64,000 bases of DNA from the NCBI GenBank assembly GCA_963971225.1, contig OZ020269.1, forward strand, positions 105,533,486-105,597,485. The letters are read 5' to 3'. Numbering within the stretch: the stretch's first letter is position 1; each line of letters begins with the position of its first letter. Shown in pieces: positions 10,816 to 22,474 of this stretch. This DNA comes from Melieria omissa. Lineage: Eukaryota; Arthropoda; Insecta; Diptera; Ulidiidae. Below the pieces are notes generated by a model. The model was not told the DNA's origin. It ran no database searches and worked only from the letters and a program-made list of their open reading frames with translations. The translations under genes and the position numbers were made by a program.

Positions 10816-12649
10816 TTGGTAGGAAGGCTGAAGTCTTCCTGTCCATTCGGATCATTGTACTGTGCCCAAAGGGTAAAGTAGGAGAAGGTAAAATTGTAAG
10901 AGAGAAAAATCATGAAAGGAAACTGCTTACTGGCAACAAATTAACAACAATCGACTGAAGAACATCATTCAAATCATTAGGGAGATCCAGCACAACTTTA
11001 GCAAGAATCTTATAAAATTAAACGTTCCTGATTGAATTCAGTAAACAAAACGGCAGAGAACATCCACTTCAAAGATTTCCTTTAGGCTCTTAATTTCCAG
11101 CGGTCTGAAACATGATTTCTACATTAGGCTCTACAAACTAACGTCCCCCTTTCTCACATATAGGACCGACTTTTAATAAATGAAGCCAATAAAAATTACA
11201 ATGTTGAAAAATTTCTTAAAAATTTTGCGACCAATCCTGCACTTTCCTGCCAACACACACAAATCATTTTCGCCTTCAAACTGGCTGCCATTATGTCCAG
11301 CGACTTCTGCTGATTTCCCGGCGCCACAATCTCGAATTGAAATGGCGGCAGATGAGATGCGCCATTCCAGGCTTTGTGCATATCACGTTTCACAATTGCC
11401 ATAAAAATTCACGCCAGGAAATGCCATCAATGATTTCAAGGCAAACCTGGCGACACTTTTTATTCTTCTTCTATTTGAGAAGCGTGCAAAATGCGCAGCA
11501 CACAAACGAGCCGCGGAGGGCAAAAGAGCAACGCGTACGAAAATAATTTATATTGCCGACAATGCATGGAGCCAGCAACAAAAAAATCACCCGACTTTAC
11601 AGTTTAAGGTAGGGAATCGTAGCTGCGTATATAGCTCTTCTATATGCATATTTGTATCTATTTTACGATTTTTATTTATTTGTATGGTTGTTTTTGTTTT
11701 TGTAAAACTATTTGGAGCAGCTAAAAAGCATGAAAAGGCACGCAACGAGGGGAGCTAATAATAAAATACACCAAAACAATGCCAGCACACGTTGGCAAAT
11801 GGGGACAAACACGTACAATATTGCTCAGAACAACAACAAAAAAACAAAAATCCAAAAACAAAAAAAAGAAGCAGCAGCTACAAGACAACAACAACAGCGA
11901 CAACGGTGTCGACAACAGTTGGCAGACAAGGAGCCAAGCAATGGACCCAAATGAAAAGCAAATGCACACAACGCCATGTGGCGGCTGGTGGTGTTGACGA
12001 CTGACTCCAAATAGCAACAAATACTTGAAACAACAAAAACAACAATGCGACAACGCAACAATTTTTGAGCAGGCAACAACTAATCGATGTTGAAAAACAT
12101 AGAAAAAGCGTTAGCACCAAATGTAAAGAAAACTGTAAAAAAAATAATGCAAAAAAAAACATTAAAGAAAAAGAAGCAGAAAAAGGAGAAAAGGAAAACA
12201 TGAAAATTCTAAAACAAAAAACAATAAAAAAAACCAACGCAATGAAAATGTGCGACAAATTTGCTGCAAGATTTTCATTAGCAAAACTTGCTTTTGGTAT
12301 TTTGTGCCGAATTTGTTTTTTTTTTTGCTCACTGTTATTGTTGTTGTTGTTGGAGGTAGCATTGCTCTATTTCCGGTCACGTTTCGGTTATCAACAGCAG
12401 CCGGTGGTGTTGGGGTGTCGGTGTTGATATTGTTGACAGGGTGGCAGCACTACAACAATAATAATCGAAGTGAAAATATGACAAAAAGACAACGCAACTA
12501 CGCAACAACGATGACAGTTAATAAAAGTAAACGAAATTTCGTTGACAACAGCTGCTGACTGACTATTTGCAATTGTTGTGCATTTTCATTGAGAAAATGG
12601 TATTTGACATTTAAAAGTTAAGGGAAAGAGGGATTTTAAAAATCTTATC
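10816..12649. other. Unique non-coding DNA with CAA/AAG-rich tract
   Basis: 10816-11700 is ordinary unique DNA. 11710-12560 is A-rich with many CAA, CAG and AAG triplets and, near 12320-12350, TTG/TTT runs. Many overlapping short open frames on both strands come from these runs. None shows a domain. Confidence 0.5.
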
Positions 12650-14000
12650 AAAAATGTCTATCAACGGCTGAGCGGCTCAGATCGGCGGATGCTTATATAT
12701 CTTGAAGAAATGGCTGAACACCCTAGCTTATGGATGTCTGATCGAAAAGAGCCAGAAGCTCAAAAGCAGAGCCTGAGCTCAGAATTTGCCGGCTTGGATA
12801 TTTCGCTGAGTACCTGCAGGTTGACATGTGAGAAAATGAAGACAAAAGCCAGCAGATTCTTCACTTAAGCGGCTTCTAAGACTTTCAAGACATCGTCAAA
12901 AAAACTGGACCTAAAGTGCACCTGAGAAAGGTATAAGGAAGAAAATGATCAGAGAAGCCACTAAGTTTTTAACCTAAGCGGTCTCTGAAACATTGAAAAC
13001 ATTAACAAGTTGGCGAATAAACTGAACCTTAACTGCAGTTAAAGTCTGTTTAACCTCAATCGGAGTTATATTTGAAGTTATCAGGAATGAAATGATTACA
13101 AAAGCCACGAACATCGCTAACAAAAGACTAAACTTTAACCATAGCTAAGGTCTATTTAACCTCAACTTTCTCAGCCTGGACGGCCTCAGAGACATTGCAG
13201 TAAAAGCTTTCAAAGAACTTCAATTGAAGTCTACTTAACCTCAATACGAGTTTTTCAAAGGTATCAAGAAGGAAATGAGGACAAAAGTCAACAAAATCGC
13301 CTGACTGGGTTCTGAGACATTGAAGACATCGATAAGGCGTCAAAAAAACTGCACTTAAGCGCAGTTAAAGTCTATTTAAAGGTATTAGGAAGAAAATTAT
13401 GACAGAAGCCAGAAACAGAGAGATTGAAAACATCGCAATAAAGTTGGTCAAAAAAATGGAAAGCCTTCCTCTGCCTGGATGGCTTCAAAAACATTGAAGA
13501 TATCGCAATAAAGGTTTTTAAAAAACTGGACCTTAAGAGTACTTAAAGTATACTTAACCTCCATCGGAGCTGTTTTCAAAATTATTAGGAAGGAAATGCT
13601 GGGACAACACACCAACATCGCCTCGATGGGCTTCGAAGACATCAACAAGGCGGTCAAAAAAACTGAACCTAACCTCCGCTAAAATTTACTTAACCTCAAT
13701 TTCCCCTACCTCGACAACCTCAGAGACTTTGAAATCATCGCAATAAGGGTTTTCAAAGAATTGAACCTTAAGAGTACCTAAAGTATACTTAACCTCCATC
13801 GGAGTTATTTTCGAGGTTATCATTAAGAAAATGGTGGCAACAGACACCAACATCGCCTCGATGAGCTCCGAGACATTGAAGACATCGACAAGGCGGTCAA
13901 AAAAATAAACCCAAAGCGCAGCTAAAGTCTACTTAACCTCAATTTTTCTCTACCTCATCGACCTCAGAGGCATTGAAAACATCGCATATAACATTATTTT
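12650..14000. repeat. Degenerate tandem array, ~240 bp unit built from two half-units
   Basis: Phrases such as TTAACCTC, GACATCGACAAGGCGGTCAA and TCAGAGACATTGAA recur throughout. The phrase TTAACCTCCATCGGAG lies at about 13554 and 13790 (236 bp apart), and TTAACCTCAATTT at about 13690 and 13933 (243 bp apart). The two variants alternate, so the current unit is a dimer of an older ~120 bp repeat. The left part (12650-13400) is more diverged. Confidence 0.85.
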
Positions 14001-15427
14001 TGAAACATGCTATAAATCATTAGTAAAGCTCATCTACATCTCTAATTACATAAAAAACACACAATAATATTTGTAAATTTTCAACAGCTTCCAATTTGAA
14101 TTCATAGTTTTTCGGCCAACACGCACAAAGCGGCCATGATTTATGGCCAAACGCAATGACATAAATATTTGTGCTGACAAATTTTACAAATTTCTTATGC
14201 ATAGTTCAAACGGGTGGTCCGATGATGAACCAAAAAACTGCTCTGCGTGTCTTATCACGACCGCACATAAATTCCGCAGCGATACCAACTCAAACAACAT
14301 TTTTTTGATTCGAAAAAAGAAACAAATAAATGAATTTTCATATTTTTTTTCGCAACACCCACGTTTTGGTGCTTGTCAGCGTTTTGTTTTTTATAAAATT
14401 TCATTTTAATTTTTTGTCAACCAATAAAAACAAAAAATTTACGCTAAGCGGCATGAAATACCTTGTTAACTAAAGATAAATCGGCTCATAATTTTCATTG
14501 TCGTAAAAATTAAACACTTAAATTTAAAAGTCGAAAATTTCAAAGTCTGCACGCTGAGCAATTCGGGGATTTACTATATATAATCGCTAGTTTATGTTCG
14601 CAGTCGATTTGTGTCGCTCACCTCGCCACTAAATCGCATTGTTGAGCGTCTAAATGGCCGAAATGAAAGCCAGTGGACATGGCCAAATATTTTGAAAGGC
14701 ATTCATTAAATAGCATTAAGCAACGCGAATTTATTAGCTCCGTTTTATGAGCAACAAATTGCACGTATCGCTATTGTTGCAATGTGTGTGTGTGTGTGTG
14801 TATGGGTCGGTGTGTGTGTGTTTAGTTCAGCACCCACATGAAATCGTTGTGGATGTGTACGAGTGTGTAAGTGTGTTTGTATGTGGTGTCGATTGTATTA
14901 AATTTCGCCAAAATTGCATGCAATTAAAATCGTTTACGCATAATTAATTCAACCGCAAATTATAATTCAATTATATTCACGGTTTATGCACGTCCCGGCC
15001 AGTCGTTGCATAATGTCACAATTCATGACAACGGAGGTGGGGGGCTGACTGGGGTCGCGGCCGCTAAATTGTATTCCACAACAGTGCCGCATAGTTGTTG
15101 ACTTTGGGATTGCGGCGTTACAAGTGATACGCGCGACGATGCGCTCCAATGCATCAAACACTCACTTGAATGATTTAGTTATGTATGCAATCTTCATTAA
15201 TCTTGCGTGGTTTTTTAATTACTAATATTCTTTGTTGTTGCGTCGAGGCATTGACGCAAAGAAGTAAACTAAAAGATTTCCATTGTTGCCGATTTTTTGC
15301 TTTTACCTTCAGTTGGTTTCAGGATAAAGTGGGTGTTGTCAATTGCTAGGAATTCCGCATAGGTACTTCTATGCTAAGAGCGCTTAGGGCATGTAGGTCC
15401 ACGTGATCATTGAGGATTCCACTTCCA
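14001..15427. other. Unique non-coding DNA with TG microsatellites
   Basis: Contains a TG run at about 14781-14820 and further TGTG stretches to 14885. A TATATATAA at 14575-14583 followed by CGCAGTC near 14600 is listed separately as a weak promoter candidate. Open frames at 14143-14409 and 14967-15161 are unremarkable. Confidence 0.5.
14575..14606 (+). promoter_or_regulatory. Weak core-promoter candidate (TATA plus initiator-like)
   Basis: TATATATAA (14575-14583) is followed about 27 bp later by GCAGTC, close to the fly initiator TCAGTY. The spacing is slightly short, and no gene is recognised downstream. Such matches arise often by chance in AT-rich DNA. Confidence 0.15.
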
Positions 15428-15600
15428 TGCCATTCTTCTTCTTCTTCTTCTTCTTCTTCTTCTTCTTCTTCTTCTTCTTCTTCTTCTTTTTCGTCTTCTT
15501 CTTTTTCGTCTTCTTCTTTTTCGTCTTCTTCGTCTTCTTCTTCTTCTTCTTCTTCTTCTTCTTCTTCTTCTTCTTCGTCTTCTTCTTCATCCTCTTGTTT
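15428..15600. repeat. TTC/GAA microsatellite
   Basis: Runs of CTT with interspersed CGT triplets, about 170 bp. All overlapping open frames (poly-Phe, poly-Ser, poly-Glu, poly-Lys) are artefacts of this triplet run. The run appears to be an expansion of the TTC-rich part of the array monomers that follow. Confidence 0.97.
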
Positions 15601-17420
15601 TCCTTCTCCTTCTTCTCTAAACGTAGAGAGGTGAACCAAGGGTTAAAAAAGTTTGTATGAAAAAATTTAATTTCTTATGCCTTTTAAATTCACATCACAT
15701 TACATCACATCACATCACATCTTTTCACATCACATCACATCACATCACATCACATCACATCATTCATTGAGAGTTTCCACTTCAATGTCATTCTGTGAAT
15801 AAAAGGCCCGTCTTCTCCTGCTTCTTCTTTTTCTTATTACACTTCTTCTTCTCCAAACTTTAAGAGAAGAAGATATATGATTTTTATGCCTTTTAAATTG
15901 AAACATGGTCACATCAAATCACATCACATTACATCACATGACATCACATCATATCATATAACAGAACTAACATAACATCACATGTTGAAAATACTTTTAG
16001 TGGGAAATAATTCACATAAAACACACATCTCATTTTTTCGAAAATAAATCATCACAAACATAAACATCACAACACATCACATCACATCTTATATATTACA
16101 TCACATCATTCATTGAGAGTTCCACTGCGATGTCATTCTGTGAATAAAAGACCCGTCTTCTCCTGCTTCTTCTTTTTCTTATTATTATTCTTCTTCTCCA
16201 AACTTTAAGAGGTAAACCATGGGTTAAAATGGTTTATATGAAGAAATATGATTTTTTATGCCTTTTCAATTTAAATATGGTCACATCACATCACATCACA
16301 ACACATCACATCACATCACATCACATGACATCACATCACAACACATAACATCACATCATATCATATAACATAACTAACATAACATCACATGTTGAAAATA
16401 CTTTTAGTGGGAAATAATTCGGTGCGTGTTTCTCATTTTTTCGAAAATAAATCATCCCAAACATAAACATCACAACACATCATATCACATCACATCACAT
16501 AACTAACATAACTAACATAATATCACATAGTGAAAATACTTTTAGTGGGAAATAATTTGATGCGTGTTTCTCATTTTTTTTCGAAAATAAAAAACTGACG
16601 GGGTCGAGGAGGGGTTAAAAGTTAATATGCAGAAACTGTCTGACCAAGAATTAATGGGCATATTGACTTCAAACTTGGTAAAAGTACTCCTAGTGCGAAA
16701 CAATTCGATACGTGTTTTTTTTTAGAAATCTAAATATAACGCGGTTAACCAAGGGTTAAGGTTCGTATGTGGAAAGACTACCGAAAAAATCACGAACCGC
16801 TAGGTCTATTGACATCAAAGTTAGTGAAAACATTTGAAATTAAAAATAAATAAAAAATTTGACACATGTTTCTCACCAAGGGTTAAGAGTTCGTATGAGG
16901 AAATATGATTTTTATGCCTTTTTTTACTTAAAACATGGTAAAAGTACTCTTAGTGACAAGTGTTTTTTTGTTTATTTTTTCGAATGGGTTAAGAGATTTG
17001 TTTGTAAAGAGAAACATAATTCTGTGGCCGTAAGAAATAACAGCCAAAGTCGAGTTAGGACAAACTTGAGTTATTACCACCATTGCATTGGTCGTATTCA
17101 AATATATTACTACAGAAAATTCTATGGCTTTTGCTCATAAAATGAATGTTTTACGCCCAAAAATCTAAAATTTATCTAGTGTAATCTAAAGCAAATTCAA
17201 AAATTATGAAGTTTTCTCCTGAAAACTTCATAAAATTGACTTTGGCTGTTATTCCTTACAGCCACAGAATTTAATGCGCATATTGACTTCAAATATGGTG
17301 AAAGCACTTCAAATGAGAAATGATAAGACAAATATTTCTTCATTAAATCTGAAGGAATCAACAAAGGGTTAAGAAGAACTTGATTTATTGGCCTCATTGA
17401 CTTTAAACTTGCGTGCAAAG
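15601..17420. repeat. Degenerate ~130 bp tandem array with CACAT expansions
   Basis: The phrase GGGTTAA followed by TATGxxGAAA recurs near 15641, 16220, 16612, 16751, 16878, 16985 and 17363, often 107-139 bp apart. A longer block (CATTCATTGAGAGTTTCCAC through GAATAAAAG...CGTCTTCTCC) is duplicated at about 15760 and 16106. CACAT repeats occur at about 15692-15762, 15912-15960, 16066-16105, 16281-16350 and 16470-16502. They are the reverse complement of the ATGTG satellite at 9.3-10.8 kb. Confidence 0.88.
17019..17270. repeat. 33 bp inverted repeat with ~186 bp loop
   Basis: The segment at 17019-17051 (starting ATTCTGTGGCCGTAAGAAAT) and the reverse complement of 17238-17270 differ at only two positions. 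Both arms lie within the degenerate ~130 bp array. A local inverted duplication of one array segment is the simplest explanation. Confidence 0.9.
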
Positions 17421-18334
17421 CCGCGGGCCATTGCTAGTATATACTTGTATATATATCTATATCCATGTAAAAGTTTACAAAATAGCATAGAGAAAGTGAT
17501 TTGTAGCTTCACTACACCGAAAACGCTGGCACATATTTACAATAATCTCCAATCCGTTTAATTAATTTCATGCCTCAAGTAGCTGGTGCCAGCATTTCAT
17601 GGCCAGGTGTGAGCAGCAGCGTTTTGATTAGGGTGACACATGTGGCACTGGGATGTGGGTCACGGGTGTGAGAAGTTAGCAGCTGACAACTTCACCCCCT
17701 CCCACGCCCCCTCCAATACATTTATCAACGTATGGCCGTCGCAGCAGTGCAGTAAAATAGATAAAATGAACAAGAAACGAAAACCGGAAATAATTTCACT
17801 ACATATGTACACACATACATAAATAGCTATGTAAACAGCCACTCGAAGCCACACACAGACAGTGCAATGGGTTGAAAATGATTGCAACAGCCACAAAACT
17901 GCCAGCTGGCAGCACAACGCAACGAGAGCCGACAGTCGACAACCGAAAACAATCAACAGCAGCAAATTTCCCCTTCCGACCGCATTTACAAAATGAAAAT
18001 GTGCCCATAACAGTGATGAAGCACATAAACATTCCCCCCAAACACTCCCCGCGCAATTGTCGGGCTGCATTTAAATACAGCCGACGGGGCCAACGATGTT
18101 GCCACATCGACGGAAGTCGGAAATGTACTCAAATGTGTACAACATTCATCAGCAATGTGCATGTGTGTGTGTGTGTGTGTGTGTGTGTACGTTTAAGCTG
18201 TCGTATTAGTGCGTGTATTAGTAAAATTTGTGAATTGCCAGCGCACATCCTGAATTCGAATGTGTGTGTGTGAAGGCGAATTCAGTCAGTCAGCTTGTAT
18301 GATTGTGTGGCTTTTATGGTTGTTTTTATTAGTA
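17421..18334. other. Unique non-coding DNA with TG run
   Basis: Contains a TG microsatellite at about 18161-18190 and CA-rich parts. The longest frames (17660-18070 minus, 17872-18273 plus) overlap each other on opposite strands and show no domain. Confidence 0.5.
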
Positions 18335-19309
18335 AGGGAGAGGGCTGGGGTGTGAACCGGGTTTTGTTTTTTGGCTCTAACTTTTCACAGAATAAAGATA
18401 TCGAAAAATCGAAGATACCGTTGGAAAGGTGAATATATAACGCAACTTTGTTATGAAGACAGATTACCGTTTTGATTGAAATTTAACTGTCTACGTCAAA
18501 TTTTCTGAGAACGTGATTTTTCGCTTTTTCAAAAAAGTGGCTGGGTTGTGAACCATCTGGAAAATCCCTATTAAAGTCGGAAAATACGAAGAAAACACCC
18601 ATAATGTTTAAGTACATTGAGAATTTATTTAATCAGGAAGCCTCAAGAGGTGAAAAAAAGTTATAATGACGCCTCTTAGGCCAAAAAATCGCAATGAATG
18701 AAACTGCTCAATTTTTTAAATTTTCATCCTAATCTGTGTCGGAATGTTTGCATGTGAAATACGAACGTGTTCTCGTATTGGCTCACTTCAAGTGAACACA
18801 ACGAAATCGAGTGAAATTATATAAAATGACTTTATTTTTATATATCCGTCCATATTTGACAGTGTTAGAACAAATGTAGTACGAAAAACAGGTGGTTCAT
18901 AACCCAGCCACCTCAGTGGTTCACAGCCCAACCACGATGCTATTTTGGAAACTTTAAAATAAACGACACTTCCAATCATAATTCGACATAAACAAATATT
19001 GCATCGTAAAATAGAATCAAAACACTAAATAAACATGTATTACACTGACCTTTTTGCAATAAGCTCAGTCTCTTGGATAGCACTTTAAAAAAAGCCAACA
19101 AGTTTTCGCAGTCGATTTTCAAACGCGATGTCTTTCAAACTCGATTGCTGCCACAAGCAATACGTGTTTGTACTTCGGTGTAACCACAAAAGCAGAGTCA
19201 TATCATAAGACAAAATTGACAGTTGAAAGATTGGCGATATGTCAATTAGGGAAAGAAAAAACGGCAATGGTTCACACCCCAGCCTGGTTCACAACCCAGC
19301 GCTCTCCCT
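18335..19309. mobile_element. 975 bp TA-flanked DNA transposon-like element with internal copies of its end motif
   Basis: The element is bounded by TA on both sides (18333-18334 and 19310-19311). It has about 24 bp inverted ends that start AGGGAGAG, continue GCTGGG and end TGTGAACC, with two mismatches. TA flanks fit the Tc1/mariner type of target duplication. The end motif, roughly GGCTGGGTTGTGAACC, is repeated inside the element. Copies lie at about 18539-18556, at 18892-18935 (two copies in the opposite orientation) and at the right end (19268-19300, two in tandem). The interior has no recognisable transposase, so the element is probably non-autonomous. The superfamily is inferred from the TA alone. 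Confidence 0.78.
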
Positions 19310-19311
19310 TA

Positions 19312-21416
19312 CATTTATGCTTGTTGTTGTTGTTATAATTAATTGTTATAGTTGTCGTTGTTATGTGTTGGTTAAATTCGGCCCATTAGCCACGTTAAAA
19401 AGTGATCTAAAAACAGTTTTCAGTTGAAATAGTGGAGGCAATGGAGGCAATTTTAAGCTCCACTCAAATGAAAATTAGCTCAATTTTAGAGCAAATTATT
19501 TCAAAGTTTACTAAAGCAAAGCTTTAAAGATGATCCATTGGGTTATAACGTGTAAAAAAATAACTTATGTCGAGAACATTCAAAAAATAATATGCTGATT
19601 ATATGATTACACCGTATGCGAATAATTTTAGTATCATTATGGATGTTGAAATCGTCGTATTTTTGTTTGATGGTGAGAAGTATTCATTTTATTATATTCT
19701 AAACTAATAAAGTTAGGACGAAATTCGAGGATGTGGAAGTGCACATATTTGTCCTTAAGTTATATTAAAAAAACAACTATTGGAAATTTCCGGGGACATT
19801 CCAGGATAAAGATTTAAAAGGCCTCGGAAATGGACTCGAAAGGAATAGAACTTTTAAGAATAAGGAAACAAAAGGTCATTCATGGTAACATGGCATACTC
19901 AATTTTTCATTTTCTGATTCGATGTCCTTGTAAAAGGACTAGAAAGGACTAGAACTTTTTAAGGACTAGGCAACTAGAGGTCATTCAAAGTAACATTGCA
20001 TACTCAGTTTTTCATGTTCCTATCCGATATCCATTAAAAGGGACTTTTAAATTTTCAAGACAAAAATGTTTTTAAGACAAAAATTTTAAATTTTTATATT
20101 TCATAGAATTTCTTGTAATTTTTGCGGTTTTTCAATGATGAAAAAATGAAGAATGGGACTGGTCATTCAATCATGTGGCATCACTATGACATCAGCCTAA
20201 CCTCACCTACCTTCTAACCTCTTCAACTCATCAATTTGCCTTAAGCATTTTACCTTAAATTAAATTGGAAATATAGCCAATGTAGTTGTGTATTAAATCT
20301 CATGTTACTAAAATTTTTTTTAATTACTCAAACTGTCTCAAACACGACAAATTTTCGCGCCAAATACTCACACCTACACATAAATACATTAATAGTTAAA
20401 AAAAAATGTCTTGCACCTCAGCAAAACAAATTTTATAATATTTACTCGTACTTTGCAATAGAAATGACCAGTGCACTTTGTGGTTGTCACCGTTGACAGT
20501 TGACGGCTAATGTTGAAGGGCTACTTGCGAGTTACAAGGTGAGTAAATTTTCCATTAACATTTCCATTCCATTAGTCCAGTGCAACTTGAAAGGTGAATG
20601 GGTCGATTGGCCGCACTGCTTCTCGAAAACTTTCCCATTTAACATTTTGGTTACTTGGCGCAAAATAAAACATGGACGTGTCATATTGGCTGGCAGAGGC
20701 AATCCAGCGTCACCTGATGGCATTAACCCTTTGATGCGCGTAAAATAGTGACTGGAAAACTATTTATATAGATTTTTTTACAGTATTTGTACAAAGACCA
20801 CTTTGATCTGTTGTGCGGACTTTGTTTAATCTTACCATGTTTAGATTTTTTACAAATTTCGGCATTGCCGAGGTTGTAACTTTCAGATGGTTGATGGTGG
20901 TATTTTTGTTTGACCAAACTGGAGAAACCCAAACTAGAGAACATGGAGCGAGGTCTTTTGTTTTTGCTCACACATACTCCAAACATCCGGAGACGATATT
21001 CCCTACAACGGCATTCCAGTAAGCGCTAATGCGAATCGTCTCTTTATCGTTATATTTTTTTTCAAAAACACATGTTTAACTGCATCACCTAACTGCAACT
21101 GATATTTTTCCAATAAAATTCCTAGACATGGGTCTGAGCAAGACGGTGCTACTGCCTCACAGAAACCAACACGTTGGAGTTGAGAGGCAAAACTCCCACA
21201 ACGGATTATTTCAAGAAGCGATAGTGAAATCAAACCATCAAACCCTGTCACTGCCCAGTTCTAAGTAGAAGAAGAAGTTTTCAAACTATAGGACAATCAT
21301 TTCTACGAAACCAAAGGCGTTAACTGTCAGCGAAAACAGCATCGTTTCGAGGCCCGCTTGTTCTGCTGATGTCGTGAAACCCGTTATTCGCAGGCAAGCG
21401 AACTTAGTGGTGAAGA
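19312..21416. other. Unique non-coding DNA with a ~105 bp duplication
   Basis: The segment around GGTCATTCA...CATACTCA...TTTTTCAT occurs at 19874 and 19979, a 105 bp tandem duplication (about 19800-20040). The rest is unique. Frames at 20302-20748 (plus) and 20723-21251 (minus) carry no domain I recognise. Confidence 0.55.
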
Positions 21417-22474
21417 CAGTGTTGCCAGATACCGGAAATAACTTTCTCCTTAATCTTAAAAAGAAAACTGAAATTTCCTCCCAAAAATTTTAAAAAATCT
21501 CCCAACATTATTCTTTATAATTTTTCCCATTATATATTAAGGAATTAAACGTCTCATAAAAAAATTAAAATTTTTTTGTTTTCTCTTCCACCTCTCTCCT
21601 TCTCAGCTTCAGCTTAACAACAACTTAATAAAACCAAAACATATATCATAAAAAAATAGATCGGTATGAAATTGGCTTTTGTAAACTTCCTTCATTCATT
21701 GCATAAATTATACATGTTTAAGGCATACAATTTAATTTTAAAAAATTAGACACTTTAGCTTCAGTGTTGCCAGATCAGGAGATATCCTCCTAGATTTAGA
21801 AGATTCTTGGCCTTTTAGGAGAAGAAGAAGAAGATAATTTTTAGGAGGACGAATTGTTTAGGAGAAAGTTTAAGAAATTTATGTTTTATGTTAAAGGATT
21901 TTTCGGATCTTTAGTGGATTTTTGTGAGATTTTTGGATAACGAAGTATGATGTATTGGGAACACTGGCAACGAAACATATTTTGACTATTTTAATAGTCA
22001 AAACCCCGTGTTAAAAAGTTTTAAGCTTACAAAATGTAAGCTCGTTCTATCTCATTCTGACTTATTGCTGTCACAAAGAAATCCCGCCAAAAAATTAACT
22101 TTTAATATTTTTTGTTTTTGTTAAGTTCTTGGAGCTGAAAATGAAAAAGGCTGCATTAGAAAAAATTATATGTATGTTTATATCTTTAATTTTTTATGAG
22201 AAGTTAAATTCCTTTAAAATGACCCAAATTATAAAAAAAATTTGGGAGATTTTTTTAACTTTTGGTTGGAAATTTCAGTATTTTTTTTAAGATTTAGGAG
22301 AAAGTCATTTCAGGTATCTGGCTTACATAATTCAAGACTTCAATGCCACTAATGATGTCAAATGTAGCAAAATCTTCTAAAGTTAATCTTAAACAATTCA
22401 TTCCCCTAAAAATTCTCCTGAAAGGTTAACAGTCTCCTAGATCTAAGAGTAAGCCTGCTGATCTGGCAACACTG
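21417..22474. mobile_element. Interleaved hAT-like long inverted repeats
   Basis: Two related sets of ends are present. Set A starts CAGTGTTGCCAGATACC at 21417 and has its mirror image ending GGTATCTGGC at 22313-22322. The arms (about 21424-21660 and 22090-22322) are similar over more than 150 bp, sharing CTTTCTCC, ACTGAAATTTCC and TCTCCCAA in order. Set B starts CAGTGTTGCCAGATCAG at 21772 and ends CTGATCTGGCAACACTG at 22474. CAGTG-type ends suggest hAT-like MITEs, but I see no clear 8 bp target duplication. The two sets overlap instead of nesting cleanly. Confidence 0.65.

Noticed and set aside
9394..10913. Long minus-strand frames (242 and 274 codons) made of His-His-Ile-Thr-Ser repeats
   Set aside because: They are translations of the GATGT satellite. 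A 5 bp unit with no stop in any frame gives endless open frames; there is no independent coding evidence.
15346..15660. Poly-Glu, poly-Lys, poly-Phe and poly-Ser frames
   Set aside because: All read through the TTC/GAA triplet run in different frames and strands.
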